DNA from: Conus ventricosus | Lineage: Eukaryota > Mollusca > Gastropoda > Neogastropoda > Conidae | Length of the DNA stretch: 64,000 nucleotides | Direction: 5' to 3' | Assembly: GCA_018398815.1 (NCBI GenBank) | Contig: CM031610.1 | Location: forward strand, 36,206,503-36,270,502 | Shown: positions 11,715 through 22,189 of the stretch, one piece after another | Layout: every line of letters starts with the position of its first letter | Position numbering within the stretch: position 1 is the first letter of the stretch | Program-made: the position numbers and the translations under genes | Notes under the pieces: generated by a model | Seen by the model: only the letters and a program-made list of their open reading frames with translations | What the model was told of the DNA's origin: nothing | The model's database searches: none

Positions 11715-12230
11715 TTAGGTTTTTGTTTTGGGTGTGTTCACTAACAACGATTTCCATTTATGCCTGCAGTTGTTTACTATTTCTGTTTTGGTGTTTAAAG
11801 TTGCTAAGTGTGGTTTGCATAGTATTAACCATTTTTCAGTTAAACATAGGTTGCACCTTTTTGAAACATTGCTGTATGGTGATGCTCTTTTTATGATTTT
11901 CCAGGATATATTGTAGCTTGTTTTTGCATCTTTAAGTTTCCAGATATATTTGCTCAGTTCTGTTTGGTTTTTATATTTTCTCTTATTGAATGACTGTTTG
12001 TGGTTTGCATATCTGGTTTTGAAGTGGTTTTCAGTGATCCCTATGTATTTTTCTTTTTCATTTTCTGATGTTACAGTAGCCTGGTATACAATGTTTTTGT
12101 GGAGACATTTATTGTTTAGTGGGCACTGCTCCTTTCTCGTGCAATTGCAAGATTTCCTTTCTTCACCCTTCTTTGCTGTGTTGATTTTCATTTTGTTGGA
12201 TGCGTCAATCAGGTTTTTGAGGTTGGGCAT
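11715..12230 (-). pseudogene. GIY-YIG endonuclease domain of the Penelope-like element
   Basis: A 171-codon frame contains a Cys-rich linker (CNCTRKEQCPLNNKC) followed by NIVYQATVT and [21 protein letters not shown]. This is the GIY-YIG core with the GIY position as IVY and YIG intact, followed by the catalytic Arg (KTRYANH) and a downstream Glu (TELSKYIW). The Cys linker before GIY-YIG is characteristic of Penelope elements. The nuclease primes target DNA in functional copies; here it is separated from RT by frameshifts. A second partial copy in reverse orientation lies at 12826-13165. Confidence 0.88.
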
Positions 12231-12329
12231 ACATGAGTACGATAGTTTGACAGTGTTTTTGTTAAATATTTTGGACAGTTTGTGCTCTTTTGGAAATGAA
12301 GTTGCTAGGATTTTGAAGAATTCTTTCCC

Positions 12330-12825
12330 TATGTTTGTTTTGAGTTTCCGTCGTATGGGGGGTTATACCATATGATTTTTCTTTTCCTATTTTTCTTGCT
12401 TTTATTTGTGTTGTTGTCCGGGTTGTATTGTAGTTTGTAATTGTATCCACTTGTTTGTAGTGCCTCCTGGTATTCCACTGCTGCATTTGTTGAACACTCT
12501 TCATTGCATGACAGGTTTGATAGTCTCTTGTTTATGCCATGGGGTATGGTCTTTAATACAGATGGTGGATGGTTACTTTTGGTGTGTACATAAAGAGGTG
12601 TATCGTTGGGTTTCTTGTATGGTTTATATATATGGTTGTTGAGATCCAGTGTTATGTCTAAGTAGTTCACTACCTTTTTGTTTGCTTCAATGGTGATCTT
12701 TAAGTTGTGGTTTTGGAAGATTTTGCATAGTTCTTTCTTCTTGTTTTCGATGGTTCTTGGGTTGTTTGTTAGTGCAGCAAGGCCATCGTCTCTGTACAGT
12801 CCGACTTGTTTTCCGAGTTTTTTCC
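12330..12825 (-). pseudogene. Penelope-like reverse transcriptase, C-terminal half
   Basis: Reading from the head-to-head junction near 12825, the frame gives [12 protein letters not shown], the palm-domain catalytic YxDD motif (YRDD) of Penelope-like RTs. It continues with [20 protein letters not shown], where NYLDI is typical of the thumb region, and [17 protein letters not shown]. The N-terminal fingers and first palm Asp are absent because the element is 5'-truncated at the inversion junction. The frame stops near 12329 and resumes by frameshift at 12504-12262 and then in the nuclease ORF. Confidence 0.85.
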
Positions 12826-13253
12826 GAGAAAAATACATAGGGATCACTGAAAACCACTTCAAAACCAGATATGCAAACCACAAACAGTCATTCAATAAAG
12901 AAAATATAAAAACCAAACAGAACTGAGCAAATATATCTGGAAACTTAAAGATGCAAAAACAACTACAATATATCCTGGAAAATCATAAAAAGAGCATCAC
13001 CATACAGCAATGTTTCAAAAGGTGCAACCTATGTTTAACTGAAAAATGGTTAATACTATGCAAACCACACTTAGCAACTTTAAACACCAAAACAGAAATA
13101 GTAAACAACTGCAGGCATAAATGGAAATCGTTGTTAGTGAACACACCCAAAACAAAAACCTAAAAGCCCCCCAAAACACGTGCAGCCAACCCGCACGTGC
13201 AAACAACCGCAAACGGGAACCACACGCTATATAACATCGGCGGTGGGCAAACC

Positions 13254-13304
13254 AAAACATCCTGATGACAGCGCAGCAAGCTCGAAACAAATTTGTAGAG
13301 TTTT
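13254..13304 (+). ncRNA. Hammerhead-ribozyme-like motif (right Penelope terminus)
   Basis: The core CTGATGA is at 13262-13268 and GAAA at 13284-13287. A short helix II with a 7-base loop lies between (AGC/GCT, 13270-13272 with 13280-13282). Next is a minimal helix III CAAATTTG (13288-13295) and the cleavage triplet G-T-A ending at 13297. Helix I pairs AAAAC (13254-13258) and TC (13260-13261) with GAGTTTT (13298-13304), with A13259 bulged. Minimal type I hammerheads are known in Penelope-like elements. The weak point is a C/C apposition (13269/13283) closing helix II, so activity is uncertain. Confidence 0.6.
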
Positions 13305-13399
13305 AACCTCGAGTTTTAACCTTCCTTTTTAACATCATTGACAAATGTTGCTCCCCAAGGGTCGAGCACTTTTAAAATCATTTTAGGCTCTTTGGTTAT

Positions 13400-13460
13400 A
13401 TTCATATATATATATATATATATACATTGTATATATATATACATTGTATATATTATATGT
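13400..13460. repeat. (TA)n-rich stretch
   Basis: TA repeats with two interposed TACATTGTA units. It lies between the Penelope element and the hairpin at 13518. Confidence 0.8.
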
Positions 13461-13517
13461 TAAAATAGGTTTTTAAAATGGAATCTACAAATTTTAACCA
13501 CACTAATCTATATATAT

Positions 13518-13706
13518 ATAATGCCCGAGTGCAGAGACACAGGCACAATGACAAGCAGAGGCATGCATACACACATACTTGTCAAAAAGAATGCATACCA
13601 AGGTGTACATATATATACCTTGGTATACATTCTTTTTGACGACAAGTATGTGTGTATGCATGCCTCTGCTTGTCATTGTGCCTGTGTCTCTGCACTCGGG
13701 CATTAT
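13518..13706. mobile_element. Near-perfect 189-bp hairpin (foldback MITE-like)
   Basis: ATAATGCCCGAG at 13518 is mirrored by CTCGGGCATTAT ending at 13706. The arms of about 90 bp match with only a few differences around a TATATA centre near 13610, so both strands encode the same start MPECRDTGTMTS. It sits in TA repeats, compatible with a TA target site as used by Tc1/mariner-type transposases. Confidence 0.75.
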
Positions 13707-13816
13707 CTGATAATATCAATATTCAATTTTATTGGTATATGCTGTAGTCGATCTGTAAAATGATACTGTGTCTTTATTGCTGTTATATTCAGTATTTCTA
13801 TTTTGTTGTCTGGCAG

Positions 13817-13909
13817 CTGATGGGCCACTGGTGTTGCGGGTTCATGCTTATCTGGAGCGCTATGGGTACATCAACTTTGGGGTATTTAAGCGTCTGAAAC
13901 AGTTGCCAG
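13817..13909 (+). CDS. KDM1A: KDM1A/LSD1, coding exon 5 (SWIRM end)
   Basis: The acceptor is GTCTGGCAG and the donor GTAAGT. The carried G plus CT completes Ala, then 30 codons and one base follow. The peptide includes [17 protein letters not shown] and VFKRLKQLP, matching vertebrate [27 protein letters not shown] at the end of SWIRM. Phases with exons 4 and 6 agree. Confidence 0.95.
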
Positions 13910-14894
13910 GTAAGTCTTTTTTCCATCCATTGTCTTGTCACTTTGAGAGACAAGTTTCAAATGTATTGTTGATTGATATTTTTGGTTGGTCTTTTGACGT
14001 TTAAGATTTTTTGTTTTGTTTTGTTTTGAATGTGCTTTAAGATGGACATTGATGAATTCCTCCTTGTCTTTAACCTGAAGAATAATAGAAATAATGAAAT
14101 GAACAAAAGAACATGATAAAAGTGTGCACGTGTATGCTGTATACTTATGCAACATATTTCTTTTCATGTGTATCTTAGTCACATTATAATGCGCACATGG
14201 AGGAACTACATTTTGTTTCATGCGTTTCTGAAGCGTATGTTCAGATTTAATGTGGGCAATGTTCTTCGAGTGCAGTTGAGCTTTAAACCCCCTATTTAAG
14301 TATGTGGACTTCCCTTTTTTGACTCAGTCTGATTTTCTGCTTGTTTCTGTGTTTTCTTTATTATGAATGATGAAAATTTAAAAAAAAAGAAAAAGAAAAA
14401 CAGCTTGATAGAGTGTCATTCAGTAACAGGAGAAATGGTTATTGATTTATGTCCTCAAATCTAGCTGTGTCCCCATTGTAACAATGTTGCAGTTGTGTGT
14501 TTAGTGTCAAATGGGACCTATTAATAAAGCAAAAACAAAAAGTGAATGTTCCTTAAGGGATTCAAACTTGTGACCTTCAGCATACCATTTGCGCAGCCAA
14601 ACCAGTCTTACCATTCTACAGTGAATTTCTAACCAGTGTGGAAGTTGCTTCATTAGTTGAACATGTACTGCATTGCCTCTGATATGGAGGTTGTGAGTCT
14701 CAAGCTGCAGCATTACTGAGGTCATTTTGGATTGTTTTGATACAGTAATGGAAGAGTTTAAAAAAAACAAAAACTCATTGAATTGTGAAATTGAATTTAT
14801 TTTCATAGTTTTCATAAGCACAATATCATTGATTTACTGATAAACATAGAGAAAAAGAATAACACAGACCAAAAAAAAAAAGATAATGTTGCAG

Positions 14895-15001
14895 TGAAAC
14901 GTCATGGTCGGGTGATCATCATCGGAGCAGGCATAGCAGGGCTTGGAGCTGCCAGACAGTTGATGTCTTTTGGCATGGAGGTCATCCTGCTGGAAGCAAG
15001 G
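14895..15001 (+). CDS. KDM1A: KDM1A/LSD1, coding exon 6 (FAD-binding motif)
   Basis: The acceptor is GTTGCAG and the donor GTAAGA. After the split Val, 35 codons encode [20 protein letters not shown] and continue to [24 protein letters not shown] is the Rossmann GxGxxG dinucleotide-binding loop that holds the ADP part of FAD, and the terminal Glu of LLEAR contacts the ribose in this family. The phase is 0 at the end. Confidence 0.96.
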
Positions 15002-16388
15002 GTAAGACCGCATTCTGTAGACATTCCAAATGCTGTGATCAAACAGTTTACTTTGCCCCCTTTTGTGAACTTGAAGGGCCTCACAGTTACGGAGTCATTT
15101 CAGTGCGTGTGGTTTGAAGCCCACTTGACCAAGGGGGTCCATTTAAGGGTTGAAATTTTATGGGTCGGTGTTGAATCGATGATAGATGACAAACATAATG
15201 ATGATGCTGTGGAAATCTGTTACTGTTTGAGACTCAGAGGGGAATGTTCTTAGCACATTCTTTTTGTCATAACTATTCAAAATACATCGATGTCAGCGAC
15301 GTTTTACTGTGTGGTACCAGTGTTCCTCTTCGAGTGTAAACTACAGGTTCATGCAGCTCTGTGTCAAGCCAGTTGTGGTTGAAAAATCCTTCAGTGTTCA
15401 GGTGGACTGAACATCAGCAGCAGTGTCTGGTCCAATGGCGGGTGCAGGGCTGCCAAGGCCTCAAAAGCACAAAGTGTAGCATTTTGACATTTTGAGTGTA
15501 GTATTCCAAATGTAAGCATAGCGATCACATGCAGGTTCATCGAAGCTACAGAGGAAATTTTTTTTTCCCCACTGGTTTTCATAGAAACCATATCTGTGGC
15601 ATTCCCAGTGTCTGACAGGTCAGACGTAACATCTCTTTCAGTTACATTCTGCTTCACACGTGACAGGATGGCAGTTTGAGAAGACTGAAATCACATGGTT
15701 GTGACTTGACCTAAAAAAGAAGAAAACGTCCGACAACGAAACCAGTTGACAAAGCAGCAAAATCATGATTGTTTTTAGTGATTTTTTTTTTGTCAGGATT
15801 TTCTTCCTTTTGTTACTGAACTTGGGCATTGTTGTTTTATGAAATGTCTGCCGTCTCTTGGTCCTGAAGCTTTCCCCCCCGTCCCTCCACTTGTAATTTT
15901 TGTGTTTTGGCATAACAGTTCATTACAAAGTGTGTCATTGTCAACAGAATTGTAGCGTGCTGCTCAAAAAGTGTAGCGCTCTGTGTGTTGTGTTTGTGTG
16001 TGTGGGCGTGTGTGTTTCAGCCAGCCAGCCAGTGTTGTGTCTCCATGGGTAATCATTACTTTTGGGTCTTCAGTAATTAATTCTGGGAGAGAGGGGGTGG
16101 GAGTGGGGGCAGGAATGTGGGGGTTGGCATCAGGAACAGATTCTTGGTCACAAAGTTTTCCATTATCTTAAGTAGCAAGTTCTTTTTTGTTTGTCCTGTG
16201 TAACTCTAAGGTAATTAATATTGTTTTTTTAGCTTACACAGCAAATTCTGTCTCATTTGTCTTCTTTTGTTATGTCATGTCTACAGTAAGAAATTCTTTT
16301 TTTTTTTTCATGTCTTCTGTTGCAGATTCCGTCTTTGCCTCGTCTTCAGTGACAGATTCTATTGTTGATTTTTATTTGTGTTTGTTAA

Positions 16389-16640
<252 letters not shown>

Positions 16641-17411
16641 TAATAGATTTTTTAATGCGAAGTTTAAAACTCTACATTTGTAACATGTATGTTTCTGTCA
16701 GACAAAGAGAACAACAAACGGCAGAAAAAAGAGAAAAAAAAACGGACTAAAGGGAAAAAAGGACTCCTAAATTGTATGATTTTCAGATTGTATGACTGTG
16801 ATATTGTACAAGTCAGTAAGATGAAACGAACAAACACTGTCAGTAACTGCTGTCCTGTAATCCTCTTATATTAGAAGCTATACTTCCAGTCTCTTCCAAA
16901 TGTTTTCTGAACATCTGTGTACTAAGTATTGAACTCTCTCTCTCTATGTTTTGAAATCTCATTTAGATGTTTTCAGAGAGTAATTTTTTTTTTAAAGTGC
17001 TGAACCGTCTTTTAATCTTTTAAAAGTGAATATTTCCAAAGCACCATACATCAAGGCTGTACAGGATCTCTGTGTGTATGTGTATGCACATATTGGTGAA
17101 TGTGTGTGTTGTACAAATGTGTGTATATGTTGGTTTGAATTGACAGTGTGGCTGTATATCTGGTAGTTGTCACTTGGGTAGGGGACAGGATCCAGGGTGT
17201 GAAGGGAGGGAAGCCTCCGTTTTCTTGGTTATGTAATCTGTTGAACTTAATGACATATAATTATGTCTGTACAAATTTTACGGATATTTAAACATGTTGA
17301 GCTCACCTTGGCAAAAATGTCCAGGAAATCTAGAAAAAGAAGGAAAAGAAAGTAAAGAGCTTGTTGATGATTCAAGCTGTTTTGAATATGACTTTTATGA
17401 ATATCTATAAA

Positions 17412-17712
17412 GAATGCGGTCACATGCATCTTTTATGATACTGGAATATTTTACCTGTTTTCACCGAGTAGATGATGAATTCTTTGCACGCAGTCACATG
17501 CATCTTTTATAATATTGTAATATTTTACCTGTTTTCACCGAGTCGATGATGAATCCTTTGCACGCAGTCACATGCATCTTTTATAATATTGTAATATTTT
17601 ACCTGTTTTCACCGAGTAGATGATGAATCCTTTGCACGCAGTCACATGCATCTTTTATAATATTGTAATCTTTTACCTGTTTTCACCGAGTAGATGATGA
17701 ATCCTTTGCACA
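17412..17712. repeat. 74-bp minisatellite, four units
   Basis: GTCACATGCATC begins at 17419, 17493, 17567 and 17641, an exact 74-base period. Units differ by single substitutions (for example GAGTAGATG versus GAGTCGATG). It lies in intron 7. Confidence 0.92.
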
Positions 17713-18505
17713 GCACAATTGATTATCTCTTGCATAGTCTATTGTTTTTTTGTTTTTTTTAGTAGACCTAATTATTAGGTTCACAAAGTATTTGACAAGG
17801 CACAGCTAAAAGTCGACGTTTTTGCATCTGTGCGATCTTTCTCGACTTAGAAGTGTCTTATTTTGCTTCTAGGTGAACTGTCTTGACTAAGAGTTGTCTT
17901 TTCTTAGGTGACTGGTAATTTTTCGTTTTGAACTTACTGCTCAGTTTCATGAAATATCGTGTGATGTTGAAAATAAAACAGTGAAAATTGCTCTCCTTAG
18001 ACTGTTAAGAATGGGGCAAAAAGAAACTGTTCCAAACTTGGAGAGTTAAGTATAAAATACACTAGTAAGATAGTTGTTGTTAATATATGAAATATACCCG
18101 CAAGAGAGTTGTTTTTGCCAACATTGAAAGGTATAGTAGTGGGGAAAAAGTGAGAAATGGATAGGAGGTATTGATCACTATGAACTGCCAGGTAAGCTTC
18201 ACAATACGACAAACTTTTTGGGTGGTGATGGTTACAGAAGAAGAAAGGTTTTACATCCTTTTATCTTAGGAAACAAGAACTAGCCTTTCTGTCAGTGCAT
18301 CCTCGTCTGTGGATATGAAGAAGAAATGAATAGTTATTGAAACTTTGCATATAAAACCTTATGTCTTTCGAGCTGTCAGCTTATAGGACGCTGATCTAAC
18401 ATAAAACATTATGTCTTTAGAGCTGTCAGCTGATAGGAGGCTAATCTTACCCTAGTCGAGGAAGACCTTCGACTGATTTTATACTGACTATATGATGAAT
18501 TGCAG

Positions 18506-18600
18506 GGGGAAATCCTGTCACCATCCTCAGTCGGCAGATCAACATGGAGCTGCACAAGATTAAACAGAAGTGTCCCCTGTATGAGAGTAATGGCAGCACG
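18506..18600 (+). CDS. KDM1A: KDM1A/LSD1, coding exon 8
   Basis: The acceptor is GAATTGCAG and the donor GTGAGT. The split Gly plus 31 codons read [20 protein letters not shown] and then [11 protein letters not shown]. This aligns with vertebrate [30 protein letters not shown]. It ends in phase 0. Confidence 0.95.
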
Positions 18601-18994
18601 GTGAGTCATTCTGCCTGTTATTGGATGATGATGTTGCATGTGTCTTGACATTTAGTATTGTGACATTGGGGTTTGGTCACAGGATAAATCGGTTGTGAGA
18701 GAAAAAAACAAGAAGTATGCATATTGACAGGTGTTCTACTGTGGTGTTGAAAATTGCAAGTCAGTTATGAAACACACCACTTACACACACACTGTATTTA
18801 AAAAAGAATTATTATTGAGGGCTAACATGAAATTTTTTTTTTTTTTTTTTAAGGAAATGTTTTTAAGTATAAAATGTGTGTAATATGTATGACACTGTTA
18901 GAAGAGTTGGGGGCTAAGGGGTTCAGCTGAAAATGAAAAGAAAATCTTTGAAAGTGAAACACAACCCATTCAGAGATCTGTTCCACATTGCCAG

Positions 18995-19135
18995 GTGTTG
19001 AAGGAGAAAGATGAGATGGTGGAACGTGAGTTTAATCGCCTCCTGGAAACTACTTCATACATCTCCCACCAGATGAACTTCAACGAAGTGAATGGACGAC
19101 CCATGTCTTGGCCAGGCACTGGAGGCTGTCATCAA
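18995..19135 (+). CDS. KDM1A: KDM1A/LSD1, coding exon 9 (frameshifted near its 3' end)
   Basis: The acceptor is ATTGCCAG and the donor GTAAGT. The exon reads LKEKDEMVEREFNRLLETTS and on to VNGRPMS. The family then expects an LGQALEAVIK-type sequence, but the bases around 19107-19111 give WPGTGGCHQ, because two bases are missing, one from a T run and one from a G run. With two bases added, the exon length (143) would give phase 2, exactly what exon 10 needs. A consensus error is more likely than a real mutation, since exons 10 and 11 remain clean. Confidence 0.88.
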
Positions 19136-19718
19136 GTAAGTGTTGTTCTCGTTTTGCTGCACTGTTGTGTGAATGATGAGGCCACTGTTGTTGAACATGT
19201 GATGTTACTGCTTGTTTCCACTGTCATTGGACTAGGGTTTTATAAAATACATCTTGTTCCTGTATATTCACTTTGTATGAATGAGAATGTTATCAGTTAT
19301 GCCCTGTTCCGGTATCTATCATGTTGTATGGAGGAGGCAGTTGTTGTCAGGTTAGTCTTGTGTATTTACATTACATTGCTTTATGATTGAGGTGATCAAG
19401 TAAGTGTTTTTCCTGCATACATACACTGTGGTATGAACGAGACTATTATTCAGGCATGGTACATGTCCGCGAATTCGCGGAAATCCGCGAAAAGCAAAAA
19501 AAAAAAAAAAAAAAAAAAACCAACCGAGCCGCGCCCGACGAGACCGGCCCTTTTAGTTCGTTTGAGGTCGTTCGCTTCAAGCCTTCGTCTCGCGAGAAGT
19601 AGCATTGAGCAGGACTACTTCCGCGCATGCGCTTTCGTGACATTCGCCACTGCTTTCCGCTCTGGGTCGACGTGATCGAATTTGAACAAGGTTGAAGAAA
19701 AAGAAGGAAAAAATAAAA

Positions 19719-20002
19719 ATGCCAAAGCGTTACAGACATAGTTCCGCGGAATTCTCCGACAGAAGATATTGATGCTGGTGTGGCAAACAAATGGCGATGG
19801 GATTGGCTGAACAGGAGCCACGAAAATGAAACGTTTTCGTCGTGCTTGGAAAAGTTGAGAATCCGCGGCAAAGCATACTGTGTGGTGTGTCAAGTTGAAA
19901 TCTGTTACGGGTCTGGCGGTGCGAGAAGCCTCAGCGATCACATCAAAGGGAAACGAAACAAAGAGAGAGTGAAAACTGCTGCAAGTAATCCCGTTCTGCC
20001 AG
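19719..20002 (+). pseudogene. BED-type zinc-finger exon inside the DNA element
   Basis: From the ATG at 19719 the frame reads MPKRYRHSSAEFSDRR, then shifts by a base near 19765 and continues with NKWRWDWLNRSHENETF and AYCVVCQVEICYGSGGARSL, followed by SDHIKGKRNK. The C-x2-C plus H-x5-(H) arrangement is that of BED fingers found at the N-terminus of hAT-type transposases. The last His position is Asn. The exon ends at NPVLP before a good donor (GTACGA at 20003), so the rest of the protein would be on a later exon that is absent. Confidence 0.6.
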
Positions 20003-20007
20003 GTACG

Positions 20008-20074
<67 letters not shown>

Positions 20075-20209
20075 TTCAAGATTCCCCCCCTTCCTCCCCC
20101 TCTCCCTTCCTCCCCCTCTCTCTTCCTCTCTTCTAGAGCTCTCACTCTCTCATTCTCTCTCTTTCTTTCTCCCCCCCTCCTCCCCCCCATTCCCCCTCTC
20201 CCTTCCTCT

Positions 20210-20275
<66 letters not shown>

Positions 20276-20277
20276 AT
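20008..20277. repeat. (CT)n / C-rich microsatellite
   Basis: CT runs at about 20008-20070 and 20210-20277 enclose CCCCCT-rich low-complexity DNA. It lies inside the 19451-20671 element. Confidence 0.9.
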
Positions 20278-21186
20278 TCTGTTTCGGACTTTCTCTACCT
20301 CACTTATCAGCAGAGTAAGTAAATATTTTACAGTTTGATTTAATGTATGCCACCTAAAGCAATGTAGATATGTACTCATTTTTGCTATGTGATTACTTGG
20401 GTTTAAAACCTTCTTTGGGTTGAAGGAATGACTGATAAAGTGATTCTAGGAGAGCTTATTTTATGGCAGAAATTGCTTAGTATGAAGAACTGAAATTAGT
20501 TCAAGGAGAGGCTTTTTTACAGGCTAGAATTGCTGAAAAACCTTCAGCTTCAGGGGGCGTTGCCCCCTGACCCCCACAAGGGCTCTGCCCCTTGACCCCG
20601 CCAGGGGGCTCTGCCCCCTGGACCCCCAAATATTTTCAGGGAAAAATGATTTTCCTCCAGTACCATGCCTGTTATTAAGAAGTAATTCTTGTTCCTGTAT
20701 TAGTGTATATCTACGTTGTATAAATGAGGACATGGTTACCAGACCTTCCAATACCTAAATGGCTTGTCAGTATCTTTTGCAACTGTTCTCAGTATTTTCA
20801 AGCAGTTGCCAGTATTTTCATCGCATGCACGGCATAATCATGTTAGATATTTATTATATTATTTAAATGAGAAAAAAAACCTATAAACATAACCCCTGCA
20901 TACAGTATAATGTACATGTACACACAACATACACAGACATTATTAAAATTATAGCTAAAAATCATTATAAAAGAACCATGGTTCACTAGCAGTCATACAG
21001 ACACACAGAAGAGATACACAGGGGGGAAAACATGATGTCGCACAAAAACACAAACATACAAGCAAAGGAGTAGGCCTACCTAATTGTAGATTAATGTTGT
21101 ACAAGTAATCCATTCAGCTTCAGTTTCTGGTTTAGTCACAGGGAAGGTTAGTCTTTGTTGCACAAATAATCCATTCAGTTTCAGTG

Positions 21187-21663
21187 TCACAATAATACTA
21201 CTTCATAGGCATAGCTTTCGGCAATTTTATTGCCTGGAAACATAGCTCTGAACAAGGGCCCAGCATGGTCGGAAGCACTCGGTGGAATGTTGTGCTCCAC
21301 GAGGAAGTGAGTGAACAGGATTTCAGCACGAATCACATCCTGCTCATCACATTTGTCTTTGGAAGAGACAGAGTCGAAAAAATTGGTAACTTTGGACGAT
21401 TGCACCAGAGCTGCTCCTTTTTTCGTATGTCTTGCCGACTTCACGTGCCTGCCAACATCGTTGGCGCCACCGGCACTAATTACAAAGTCGAAATCGCACA
21501 CCATGCATCTGGCAAAAGTTGATCCAACTTTGGATTCCACTATGCACGGGTACGTCTTAGTGTACGACTTCAGGAAGTGCTGATCTCGTTTCTGTTGCTT
21601 TTTTCCTCCACTGCCTGATGCCGTTGACTCCTCGATTTTCCACTTTTGCAAAGTTTTCTCCAT
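21187..21663 (-). CDS. BED-finger N-terminal fragment of a hAT-like transposase
   Basis: The open frame has 158 codons from MEKTLQKWK. Residues 29-34 (FLKSYT) begin the finger region, with CMVCDFDF (C-x2-C) near residue 53 and GRHVKSARH (H-x5-H) near residue 71, the BED signature. It continues with KVTNFFDS and an alpha-helical LFTHFLVEHNIPPSASDHAG followed by PLFRAMFP, a block commonly seen before the catalytic domain in animal hAT-like proteins (ZMYM/SCAND3-type). The catalytic DDE region and dimerisation domain are missing; the frame ends at YEVVLL. The ORF is intact, so it may be expressed as a short DNA-binding protein or be an internal-deletion derivative. Confidence 0.65.
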   Translation of the reverse strand: MEKTLQKWKIEESTASGSGGKKQQKRDQHFLKSYTKTYPCIVESKVGSTFARCMVCDFDFVISAGGANDVGRHVKSARHTKKGAALVQSSKVTNFFDSVSSKDKCDEQDVIRAEILFTHFLVEHNIPPSASDHAGPLFRAMFPGNKIAESYAYEVVLL

Positions 21664-21833
21664 TTTTTCCCCCCTCGATTAAACTTGGACAATCTCTGGA
21701 TAGTAGAACTTTCAACCGGAAAGCAGAAGCAACTCAAAAGTTTCGTTGATTGGACAAAAGTTGGAATAGCTTAACGCAACAGCTAACGCGATTGGTCGAT
21801 GGTCAATGTTGAGGCAGGCAGAGGCTAAAAATA

Positions 21834-22041
21834 GCCATTCCATTGCCATGTTCGTCGCACACAAGCCAAACCTTCCTTCCCCTTCTCTCTCTCTGTCTCT
21901 CTCAACCAGTGTCTGTGTAGTCGAAACACACGACTGAGCCATTCCATTGCGATGTTCGTCGCACACAAGCCAAGCCTTCCCCTTCCCTTCTCTCTCTCTG
22001 TCTCTCTCGACCAGTGTCTGTGTAGTCGAAACACACGACTG
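21834..22041. repeat. Tandem duplication, 104-bp unit x2
   Basis: GCCATTCCATTG begins at 21834 and 21938; each unit runs through a CT-rich stretch to CACGACTG. It lies upstream of the minus-strand ORF, within the element's 5' region, and could duplicate promoter sequence. Confidence 0.85.
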
Positions 22042-22189
22042 GAACGGTTTTATTATGCCATTCTCGAGCTTATTTTTGGGAGATTTTATCTCCGTATTGA
22101 TTTACAGTCGATCGTATTTTCCGTATTTTTCTTCTTCTCCGTACGAAAATACGGTGGGAACGGGACGGTTGGAAGGTCTGGGTTACCAA

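Larger units (their letters stand above)
11536..13341 (-). mobile_element. Penelope-like retroelement, truncated, with inverted partial copy
   Basis: The two ends are mirror images: TCAATGATGTT at 11536 and AACATCATTGA at 13331-13341. About 515 bp from the left end (11536 to about 12055) recur inverted at about 12826-13341. The minus-strand part (about 12825 to 11715) encodes the C-terminal half of a reverse transcriptase followed by a GIY-YIG nuclease, a combination that is diagnostic of Penelope-like elements. Inverted partial terminal copies are a known habit of this class. The element lies in intron 4 of KDM1A. Confidence 0.85.
19451..20671 (+). mobile_element. TIR DNA transposon (hAT-like), 1.2 kb, with BED-type finger exon
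   Basis: CAGGCATGGTAC at 19451 is mirrored by GTACCATGCCTG ending at 20671, a perfect 12-bp terminal inverted repeat, flanked by TTATT on both sides (19446-19450, 20672-20676). CAG...CTG ends and a short target duplication fit the hAT superfamily. The inside carries a zinc-finger exon (19719-20002), a long CT microsatellite and a GC-rich inverted-repeat patch (20548-20630). No transposase catalytic domain is visible. Confidence 0.75.
20740..22180 (-). mobile_element. Second TIR DNA transposon (hAT-like), 1.44 kb
   Basis: CAGACCTTCCAA at 20740 is mirrored by TTGGAAGGTCTG ending at 22180, a 12-bp terminal inverted repeat, flanked by GGTTAC on both sides (20734-20739, 22181-22186). It encodes one N-terminal transposase-like fragment on the minus strand. 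The left half (20760-21180) is AT-rich and non-coding. Only 68 bases separate it from the preceding element. A six-base target duplication is unusual, as hAT elements mostly make eight. Confidence 0.75.

Noticed and set aside
14507..14821. tRNA-like or SINE segment with a GTTTGAATCCC-type B box on the minus strand
   Set aside because: Only the B-box-like string is seen; no A box, tail or TSD could be found.
17412..17712. CRISPR-like array
   Set aside because: Whole 74-bp units are repeated with no unique spacers, in an intron of an animal gene; it is a minisatellite.
19615..20379. 254-codon minus-strand frame rich in Arg/Glu
   Set aside because: It is the complement of the CT microsatellite within the 19.45-kb DNA element; the real coding signal (BED finger) is on the plus strand.
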